Assembly (NCBI RefSeq): GCF_023111095.1
Contig: NZ_JALGYW010000006.1
Coordinates: forward strand, 160,199 to 224,198
Origin: Maribellus sp. YY47
GTDB lineage: Bacteria; Bacteroidota; Bacteroidia; Bacteroidales; Prolixibacteraceae
Reading direction: 5' to 3'
Length of the DNA: 64,000 bases
Shown here: in pieces, positions 58,230 through 64,000 of the stretch
Position numbering within the stretch: the stretch's first letter is position 1
Layout of the letters: each line of letters opens with the position of its first letter
Position numbers and translations under genes: made by a program
The notes under the pieces: generated by a model
Told to the model about the DNA's origin: nothing
Seen by the model: the letters and a program-made list of their open reading frames with translations, nothing else
The model's database searches: none

Positions 58230-60410
58230 ATGGATAAGGATATTGATTTACTGGAGCGATTGCAGTATTTTTTTGGGTTCGATCGTTTCAAAGGACAACA
58301 GGAAAATGCTATCAAAAATGTGTTAGATGGGAATAACACGTTTGTGTTGATGCCGACGGGGGGAGGAAAATCGCTGATATACCAGTTACCCGCTTTGATT
58401 ATGGACGGGACTGCCATTGTTATTTCACCACTTATAGCTTTAATGAAGAATCAGGTCGACTCGATTCGGGGAATGAATGCCGAAGATAATGTGGCTCATT
58501 TCCTGAATTCATCGTTGTCGAAAGCGGCTATTACGCAGGTGAAAGAAGATGTAATCGCGGGAAAAACCAAGTTGTTGTATGTTGCGCCTGAGTCGTTGAC
58601 AAAGGAGGAAAATATTGAGTTTCTGAAACAAATCAATATATCGTTTTATGCGATAGATGAAGCGCACTGTATCTCGGAATGGGGGCATGATTTCAGGCCT
58701 GAATACCGTCGGATTAAACCTATCGTTGAAGAAATCGGAAAATCGCCGATTGTTGCTTTAACTGCAACCGCAACCGCCAAGGTTCAACACGATATTCAGA
58801 AAAACCTCGGGATTCTGGATGCACAGGTTTTCAGGGCTTCGTTTAACCGCGAAAATCTATACTACGAAGTACGTCCGAAGGTGAAGACGGTTAACCAGAT
58901 CATAAAATTCATCAAGCAAAACGAGGGGAAATCGGGTATTATTTATTGTCTGAGCCGGAAAAAGGTGGAAGAGCTGGCCGAAAATCTGCAGGTGAATGGA
59001 ATTAAGGCGCTGGCCTACCATGCAGGGATGGATGCCAACACGCGCTCTACCAACCAGGATAAATTTCTGATGGAAGAAGTGGATGTGATTGTGGCCACGA
59101 TTGCATTTGGAATGGGGATCGATAAACCCGACGTGCGGTTTGTTATTCACTACGATATTCCCAAAAGCCTGGAGGGGTATTACCAGGAAACCGGGCGTGC
59201 CGGCAGGGATGGCGGAGAAGGGAAATGCATTACCTTTTATGCCTACAAAGACATCCAGAAACTGGAGAAGTTTATGCATGGCAAACCGGTGGCCGAGCAG
59301 GAAATCGGAAAACAGCTTTTGCTCGATACGGTATCTTATGCCGAGTCTGCAATTTGCCGGAGAGTAATCCTTCTGCATTATTTTGGTGAAAAATATGAGC
59401 CCGAAAATTGTGGTAACTGTGATAACTGTTTGAATCCGAAAGAACAGATTGAAGCTCAGGAAGAAATCGTTACTGCGTTAAAGGCCATTTTGGAAGTCAA
59501 CGAAAAATACAAAGGCGATCACATTGCCAATATTCTGATCGGGAACAAAACTGCCGCCATAAAGTCGTTCAAGCATTACACGCTGGAATCGTTTGGCAGC
59601 GGAGCCGATCACGACGAACGTTTCTGGAATGCAGTATTCCGCCAGTCGATGGTTGCCGGTCTGATTAATAAGGATATTGAAAACTACGGATTGTTAAAAG
59701 TTACGCCTGCCGGTCACGACTACCTGGCAAATCCGACCAGTTTTATGCTGGTAAGAAATCATGATTACGAGGAAGAGGCAGAAAACGAAGGGGGAGCTCC
59801 TTCCGGAGGTTCCAGCGGCGACCCACAGTTGTTTTCGATGTTGAAGGACTTGCGAAAACGCATTGCGAAGCGGCACAGCCTTCCACCGTTTGTGATATTT
59901 CAGGATCCGTCGTTGGCTGATATGTCTATTCAATATCCGGTAACCATTGAAGAGTTACAGAATATACAAGGCGTGGGTTCAGGTAAAGCCCGCCGCTATG
60001 GTCGCGATTTTGTGGAGCTGATTAAGCAATATGTCGAGGATAACGATATTGAACGACCCGAAGATATGGTGGTGCGTACCGTAGCCAACAAGTCTAAAAT
60101 GAAAGTCTTCATTATTCAAAGTATCGACCGCAAATTATCCTTCGACGACATCGCCGAATCGCAGGGAATCGAAGTTTCGGATGTAATCAGCGAAGTGGAG
60201 GCGATTGTTAATTCGGGAACGAAGCTAAATATCGACTACTACATTAACGATGTGCTGGACGAAGATCACCAGGACGAAATTTTTGACTATTTCAGGGAAG
60301 CCAAAACAGATTCGGTTCAGGATGCTTTGGATGAGCTGGGAGAGGATGAATATTCCGAAGATGATATCCGGCTGATGCGTGTCAAGTTTTTCTCCGACAT
60401 GGGGAATTAA
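58230..60410 (+). CDS. recQ: ATP-dependent DNA helicase RecQ
   Basis: This is a 726-residue 3'-5' helicase of recombination and repair. Walker A is MPTGGGKSLIYQLP and the DEAH box lies in YAIDEAHCISEWGHDFRP. VATIAFGMGIDKPDVRFV is helicase motif V and QETGRAGRDGG is motif VI. The RQC zinc site has four cysteines: one in ESAICRR and three in NCGNCDNC (about residues 379-409). A winged-helix part follows, then an HRDC domain (about 540-620). A further roughly 100-residue acidic C-terminal extension is beyond the E. coli length (about 610) but common in Bacteroidota. Confidence 0.96.
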   Translation: MDKDIDLLERLQYFFGFDRFKGQQENAIKNVLDGNNTFVLMPTGGGKSLIYQLPALIMDGTAIVISPLIALMKNQVDSIRGMNAEDNVAHFLNSSLSKAAITQVKEDVIAGKTKLLYVAPESLTKEENIEFLKQINISFYAIDEAHCISEWGHDFRPEYRRIKPIVEEIGKSPIVALTATATAKVQHDIQKNLGILDAQVFRASFNRENLYYEVRPKVKTVNQIIKFIKQNEGKSGIIYCLSRKKVEELAENLQVNGIKALAYHAGMDANTRSTNQDKFLMEEVDVIVATIAFGMGIDKPDVRFVIHYDIPKSLEGYYQETGRAGRDGGEGKCITFYAYKDIQKLEKFMHGKPVAEQEIGKQLLLDTVSYAESAICRRVILLHYFGEKYEPENCGNCDNCLNPKEQIEAQEEIVTALKAILEVNEKYKGDHIANILIGNKTAAIKSFKHYTLESFGSGADHDERFWNAVFRQSMVAGLINKDIENYGLLKVTPAGHDYLANPTSFMLVRNHDYEEEAENEGGAPSGGSSGDPQLFSMLKDLRKRIAKRHSLPPFVIFQDPSLADMSIQYPVTIEELQNIQGVGSGKARRYGRDFVELIKQYVEDNDIERPEDMVVRTVANKSKMKVFIIQSIDRKLSFDDIAESQGIEVSDVISEVEAIVNSGTKLNIDYYINDVLDEDHQDEIFDYFREAKTDSVQDALDELGEDEYSEDDIRLMRVKFFSDMGN

Positions 60411-60451
60411 TATACCGGGAAACATATTCAACTTTTTATTTGCAAAAATGT

Positions 60452-60459
60452 TACTTTTG
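60452..60459 (+). promoter_or_regulatory. Promoter -7 box of ahcY
   Basis: TACTTTTG matches TAnnTTTG, 39 bases before the ahcY start codon. Confidence 0.45.
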
Positions 60460-60498
60460 CAGCGCTAATTCATTTTGTGTCAATTAATATAATACTAT

Positions 60499-61917
60499 AT
60501 GACTGTTGCAGTTAACGAAAAAATGGCCTACAAAGTCGCAGATATAACACTGGCTGATTTTGGGCGAAAAGAAATAGAGATTGCGGAGAAGGAAATGCCG
60601 GGCTTGATGTCGATCCGGAGAAAGTTTGGTCCGGCGAAGCCATTAAAAGGAGCCCGTATTATGGGGAGTCTTCATATGACCATTCAAACAGCAGTGTTGA
60701 TTGAAACACTGGTTGAACTGGGGGCAGATGTGCGTTGGGCAAGCTGCAATATTTTTTCGACACAGGATCATGCGGCAGCGGCTATCGCCGAGGCCGGGAT
60801 TCCGGTATTTGCCTGGAAGGGTGAAACGCTGAAAGATTACTGGTGGTGTACCGAGCAGGCCCTGGATTTTGGAAATGGCCTTGGCCCAAATGTAATAGTA
60901 GACGACGGAGGCGATGCAACCATGATGATCCATCGTGGATATGAAGCAGAAAGAAACGCTGCTATTTTGGACGAACCGGTGGGAGGTGAAGATGAATTGC
61001 AGCTTAACCTCATACTGAAGCAAATTCTGGAAGAAGACCCAACACGCTGGCAGCGGGTGGCCAAAGAGGTAAAAGGAGTTTCGGAAGAAACCACTACCGG
61101 GGTTCACCGTTTGTATCAGATGCAGGCAGAAGGGAAATTGTTGTTTCCGGCGATCAATGTGAATGACTCGGTTACCAAATCGAAATTTGATAATCTGTAT
61201 GGTTGTCGTGAATCTTTGGCCGACGGTATAAAACGCGCCACCGATGTAATGATTGCTGGTAAAGTGGTGGTAGTTGCAGGTTACGGTGATGTGGGTAAGG
61301 GTTGCGCACACTCGATGCGTAGTTATGGCGCGCGCGTAATTGTTACCGAAATCGATCCCATTTGTGCGCTTCAGGCGGCCATGGAAGGTTTCGAGGTAAA
61401 AACCATGGAAGATGCCTTAAGTGAAGGAAACATTTATGTTACCACTACGGGTAATAAAGATGTGATCACCGGCGAGCACATGGCTAAAATGAAAGATCAG
61501 GCCATTGTGTGCAATATCGGGCACTTCGACAATGAAATCCAGGTCGCTCGTCTTGAAAAATGGCAGGGTATCCGGAAAACAAACATTAAACCGCAGGTTG
61601 ATAAGTATACATACGAAGACGGACATTGTATTTATTTACTGGCCGAAGGACGTTTGGTCAATTTGGGTTGTGCCACCGGTCATCCTTCGTTTGTAATGAG
61701 TAACTCATTTACCAACCAGTCGCTCGCACAAATCGAACTCTGGCAGAAGGATTACGAAGTGGGAGTATATACCCTTCCGAAAAAACTCGACGAAGAAGTA
61801 GCTCGTTTGCATCTCGAACAGATTGGCGTAAGGTTAACCACGCTTACCGATGCCCAGGCTGCGTATCTGGGTGTACCGAAGGAAGGGCCTTATAAATCGG
61901 AGCATTACCGCTATTAA
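60499..61917 (+). CDS. ahcY: Adenosylhomocysteinase (SAH hydrolase)
   Basis: This enzyme splits S-adenosylhomocysteine into adenosine and homocysteine and keeps methyltransferases free of product inhibition. The 472 residues match the family. [13 protein letters not shown] and [11 protein letters not shown] are substrate-binding segments. [12 protein letters not shown] is the NAD loop and [15 protein letters not shown] carries cofactor contacts. The C-terminal [13 protein letters not shown] and the tail [10 protein letters not shown] (Lys and Tyr reaching the partner subunit) are complete. The enzyme contains the insert of about 40 residues ([20 protein letters not shown]) found in bacterial and plant forms. 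The mtnAP pair elsewhere in the window also handles SAM by-products. Confidence 0.97.
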   Translation: MTVAVNEKMAYKVADITLADFGRKEIEIAEKEMPGLMSIRRKFGPAKPLKGARIMGSLHMTIQTAVLIETLVELGADVRWASCNIFSTQDHAAAAIAEAGIPVFAWKGETLKDYWWCTEQALDFGNGLGPNVIVDDGGDATMMIHRGYEAERNAAILDEPVGGEDELQLNLILKQILEEDPTRWQRVAKEVKGVSEETTTGVHRLYQMQAEGKLLFPAINVNDSVTKSKFDNLYGCRESLADGIKRATDVMIAGKVVVVAGYGDVGKGCAHSMRSYGARVIVTEIDPICALQAAMEGFEVKTMEDALSEGNIYVTTTGNKDVITGEHMAKMKDQAIVCNIGHFDNEIQVARLEKWQGIRKTNIKPQVDKYTYEDGHCIYLLAEGRLVNLGCATGHPSFVMSNSFTNQSLAQIELWQKDYEVGVYTLPKKLDEEVARLHLEQIGVRLTTLTDAQAAYLGVPKEGPYKSEHYRY

Positions 61918-61939
61918 TCGAAAGAAAGATAAAATAGCA

Positions 61940-61967
61940 ACGGGTCTCAGTTTTGGGGCCCGTTTTT
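61940..61967 (+). terminator. Terminator after ahcY
   Basis: ACGGGTC at 61940-61946 pairs imperfectly with GGCCCGT before TTTTT at 61963-61967. It ends next to the stop of the convergent lipoprotein gene. Confidence 0.7.
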
Positions 61968-62391
61968 AGTTGTATACCCTCAGCATGTCGCCAAGAAGCG
62001 ATACATTATACTGCTTGAGCGGCGCTGAAGCCGGGCCCTTTACAACGTTGCCGCCAACAAATACAAATTCTGACTGGCAGCAGGAACAGGTCCCCACCAA
62101 GCCTTTGTTTTCTACCCGGCAGTTGGTATTGATTTCGTTGGTACAGGCAGCATCGAAAGCATAATACGATCCTTCGAGTTCACAGTAGACAACAACTCCG
62201 CCAAAGCCCGCCTGAGGAAAATAGGCAGAGTTCCCCGGGACTCTCAGTTCGTTGTAGATGTTTAGATTGACCTGGAAGGAAACAGGAACTTCCGGAATCT
62301 GCGAATCAATCTCTTTACACGACAGGGAGGATAACAATACCAGCATGAAAAAAAATAAATACTTTCCACTTCTTAAAATCAACTGCTTCAT
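61966..62391 (-). CDS. Rieske-like lipoprotein lacking histidine ligands
   Basis: This protein has 141 residues from the ATG at 62391 (MKQLILRSGKYLFFFML); a longer upstream frame lacks a good start. It has a lipoprotein signal with lipobox LLSSLSC (Cys25). The mature part resembles a Rieske fold: FDAACTNEINTNC, then GTCSCCQSEFVFVGGNVVKG, and KQYNV at the end. Rieske proteins hold 2Fe-2S with two Cys and two His (C-x-H and C-x2-H). Here the His places are Asn and Cys, and the mature protein has no His at all. Cys83, Cys91, Cys102, Cys104 and Cys105 could bind a metal by sulfur only, or none. It probably sits in a membrane on the periplasmic or outer side. Confidence 0.72.
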   Translation of the reverse strand: MKQLILRSGKYLFFFMLVLLSSLSCKEIDSQIPEVPVSFQVNLNIYNELRVPGNSAYFPQAGFGGVVVYCELEGSYYAFDAACTNEINTNCRVENKGLVGTCSCCQSEFVFVGGNVVKGPASAPLKQYNVSLLGDMLRVYN

Positions 62392-62449
62392 TTTTATTAT
62401 TTTTACTGGAAGTATCAAAAGTAGTATTTTATTGTTTAGGCTGTGATGC

Positions 62450-62845
62450 ATGGATGATTTGATCGTCATATTATTAACGATTCTGGTTGCGGTGGTTGGG
62501 GTGCTCAATCAACGAAAAAAGAAAAAAGAAGGACTGCGACCGGGAGCAGAAAGTGCGGGTCAGCCTGCCGATTTCTGGGAAATGCTCATGCAGCAGGAGG
62601 AACAAAGGCCCGTGTATCAACCGTTCGACGAGGAGGAAGAGCCTGCAGAAGAAGTGGTGGTTGCGGTTCCGAAACCCGAGCCTGTTTATTCGTTTAAGGC
62701 AGAAGCCGAAGGCAGTTCGGAAGTGGTTGAGAAGATGAAAATTCTTCAGCGTCCGCAGAAAAAGAAGGTGTTGATTGATGGGGAGAGATTTTCCATTCGA
62801 AAGGCGGTTATCTATAATGAAATCATGAATCGGAAATATACTTAA
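62450..62845 (+). CDS. Uncharacterised one-helix membrane protein
   Basis: I do not recognise a family. The protein has 131 residues: one N-terminal membrane helix (about 4-19, LIVILLTILVAVVGVL), a lysine-rich patch (RKKKKEG), an acidic Glu/Pro/Val region (EEEEPAEEVVVAVPKPEP) and a short C-terminal domain (VLIDGERFSIRKAVIYNEIM). The helix near the start and the following lysines suggest that the tail is in the cytoplasm. The C-terminal segment resembles motifs seen in small Bacteroidota proteins of unknown role. It lies between the Rieske-like gene (divergent) and greA. Confidence 0.6.
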   Translation: MDDLIVILLTILVAVVGVLNQRKKKKEGLRPGAESAGQPADFWEMLMQQEEQRPVYQPFDEEEEPAEEVVVAVPKPEPVYSFKAEAEGSSEVVEKMKILQRPQKKKVLIDGERFSIRKAVIYNEIMNRKYT

Positions 62846-62911
62846 GCGGCTATAAATCATTCATTATGAATAATTTTTCGCTGGGATCATTTCCGAATTG
62901 AATAAATTTTT

Positions 62912-62919
62912 TACATTTG
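62912..62919 (+). promoter_or_regulatory. Promoter -7 box of greA
   Basis: TACATTTG at 62912-62919 matches TAnnTTTG, about 90 bases before the greA start codon. Confidence 0.45.
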
Positions 62920-63009
62920 CAGTAAAGGAAGGGTCCCGGATAACCGGGATTCTTTCTATTTTTTTGTACACTATCATAATATTAAATTGAAAATTGAGGA
63001 GGATAAGAA

Positions 63010-63483
63010 ATGTCCGAAGTAACATATTTAACGCAAGACGGACTGAATAAGCTAAAGAAGGAGCTTGAGCGTCTGGTAACGGTAGAAAGACCGAAGATTT
63101 CAAAGCAAATTGGAGAGGCCATCGAAAAGGGCGATATCTCTGAAAATGCAGAGTACGATGCAGCAAAAGATGCACAGGGAATGTTGGAAGCCAAAATTGC
63201 CCAGTTGCAGTCGAAAGTGGCCAGCGCACGTATTCTTGACGAGTCAAAAATTGATACATCAAAGGTTCAGATTTTGAATAAGGTAACGATTCGCAACCAA
63301 AAAAATAATGCAACCATGCAATATACACTGGTGCCTGAGAGCGAAGCGAACCTGAAAGAAGGAAAGATCTCTGTTCAGACACCTATTGCAAAAGGATTGA
63401 TTGGGAAAAAAGTAGGTGATGTGGTGGAAATTAAAGTTCCGTCAGGTGTCATTCCTTTCGAAATTGTAGAAATCTCAATTTAG
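63010..63483 (+). CDS. greA: Transcription elongation factor GreA
   Basis: GreA reactivates stalled RNA polymerase by helping it cleave backtracked RNA. The 157 residues match the family: an N-terminal coiled coil of about 75 residues (YLTQDGLNKLKKELERL, then EKGDISENAEYDAAKDAQGM, whose acidic tip Asp-x-x-Glu acts at the active site) and a C-terminal FKBP-like domain ending in VPSGVIPFEIVEIS. It precedes the HIT gene by seven bases and is probably cotranscribed with it. Confidence 0.96.
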   Translation: MSEVTYLTQDGLNKLKKELERLVTVERPKISKQIGEAIEKGDISENAEYDAAKDAQGMLEAKIAQLQSKVASARILDESKIDTSKVQILNKVTIRNQKNNATMQYTLVPESEANLKEGKISVQTPIAKGLIGKKVGDVVEIKVPSGVIPFEIVEISI

Positions 63484-63490
63484 TAATACA

Positions 63491-63892
63491 ATGGCAAGCA
63501 TTTTTACCCGTATTGTAAACGGCGAAATCCCGGCTTATAAAGTTGCTGAAGACGAAAACTTCTTGGCTTTTCTGGATGTTTTTCCAACAGCAAAGGGACA
63601 TACTTTGGTGATCCCCAAAAAAGAGGTAGACTACCTTTTTGATTTGGACGACGAATTGTACGCCGGATTGCAAATGTTTGCCAAAAAAGTAGCGATTGGA
63701 TTACAAAAAGCCATCCCCTGCGTAAAGGTAGGTGTTATGGTTTTAGGCCTCGAAGTGCCGCATGCACATATTCATCTCGTCCCGATGCAGAGCGAAAAGG
63801 ATCTGCTTCAGTTTACGGAGAAGACGAAATTTCCGCCGGAAGAGATGGAGGCCATCGCAAAATTGATTGCCGAAATGACTAGTCCTAAATAA
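63491..63892 (+). CDS. HIT family (histidine triad) nucleotide-binding protein
   Basis: This is a 133-residue dimeric HIT protein of the Hint branch. The signature His-x-His-x-His-x-x is HAHIHLV in VPHAHIHLVPM; the middle His is the nucleophile. The N-terminus SIFTRIVNGEIPAYKVAEDE is typical of Hint proteins, which hydrolyse AMP linked to amines or acyl groups. It forms an operon with greA and is followed by a perfect palindrome that works as a terminator. Confidence 0.94.
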   Translation: MASIFTRIVNGEIPAYKVAEDENFLAFLDVFPTAKGHTLVIPKKEVDYLFDLDDELYAGLQMFAKKVAIGLQKAIPCVKVGVMVLGLEVPHAHIHLVPMQSEKDLLQFTEKTKFPPEEMEAIAKLIAEMTSPK

Positions 63893-63926
63893 GCGTTACA
63901 GATTATTGGACTAAGTTAATAGATTC

Positions 63927-63962
63927 ACAGACCGTTTCAAAGCTAGCTTTGAAACGGTCTGT
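63927..63962 (+). terminator. 36-bp perfect palindrome, likely terminator after the HIT gene
   Basis: The 36 bases 63927-63962 are their own reverse complement, centred on AGCT; the arms contain GACCGTTTCAAAG and CTTTGAAACGGTC. TTCTTTTAT follows. It can form a long hairpin and so end transcription in either direction, but the symmetry is far greater than a terminator needs. Confidence 0.65.
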
Positions 63963-64000
63963 TCTTTTATAGCTTTTAATTTTAATGGTATCTTGTTTGT

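Overview
This window comes from a chromosome of a Bacteroidota bacterium. The best guess is the Marinilabiliales/Prolixibacteraceae side of the phylum (Draconibacterium- or Mariniphaga-like), which is an inference. The signs are many promoter boxes matching the Bacteroidota TAnnTTTG element, an S16 protein with a long Ala/Glu-rich tail, an 80-residue ATP synthase epsilon subunit, a fused SecDF, a CCDC81-type HU/SPOR protein, DUF5916, GxxExxY and TIGR02757 proteins, and GH95 and GH30 glycosidases. No rRNA, CRISPR array, prophage, integrase or transposase was seen. Most of the window is ordinary core genome with several accessory patches.

Layout. 1-2.1 kb: exported proteins (porin-like fragment, YceI, a protein-isoaspartate methyltransferase with a signal peptide). 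2.3-7.6 kb: an RND/MMPL transporter coupled to a polyprenyl diphosphate synthase, then atpDC. 7.7-13.2 kb: a GT9 glycosyltransferase, a GH95 lipoprotein, and the methylthioadenosine salvage pair mtnA-mtnP, followed by a gene-poor stretch with hairpins and an 85-bp nested inverted repeat. 13.7-18.3 kb: dodecin, HU-SPOR protein, galE, and rfbB split from its promoter by a GIY-YIG gene inside a 41-bp direct duplication. 18.6-25.3 kb: rpsP, rimM, thioesterase, DUF2807, mscL, tsaC, a GT4 glycosyltransferase and lysA. 25.5-33.2 kb: an FAD oxidoreductase and a five-gene MacAB/TolC-type efflux operon. 33.5-38.7 kb: three secreted orphan proteins (PHP, GH30, CBM9/DUF5916). 38.9-49.9 kb: mdh, a retropepsin-like protein, a GGCT-like protein, secDF, tatA, a Ca2+/cation antiporter, lolD, TIGR02757, GxxExxY, trmN6, a flavodoxin and a flavin reductase. 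50-55.6 kb: upp, a zinc-ribbon methyltransferase, and a compact operon radC - polysaccharide deacetylase - FemAB-like transferase - NodB deacetylase. 55.6-64 kb: rpsT with tRNA-Glu, lptB-tatC, recQ, ahcY, a Rieske-like lipoprotein without histidine, greA and a HIT protein.

How the genes fit together. Many serve the cell envelope: protein export (SecDF, TatA, TatC), lipoprotein and LPS transport (LolD, LptB), nucleotide-sugar supply (GalE, RfbB), glycan assembly (GT9, GT4) and probably surface-glycan modification (the deacetylase/FemAB operon). A second theme is the recycling of S-adenosylmethionine by-products (AhcY, MtnP, MtnA). The strongest candidates for something unusual are the GIY-YIG insertion in rfbB, the radC-linked deacetylase/FemAB operon, the HU-TM-SPOR protein that could link DNA to the septal wall, and the all-cysteine Rieske-like lipoprotein.
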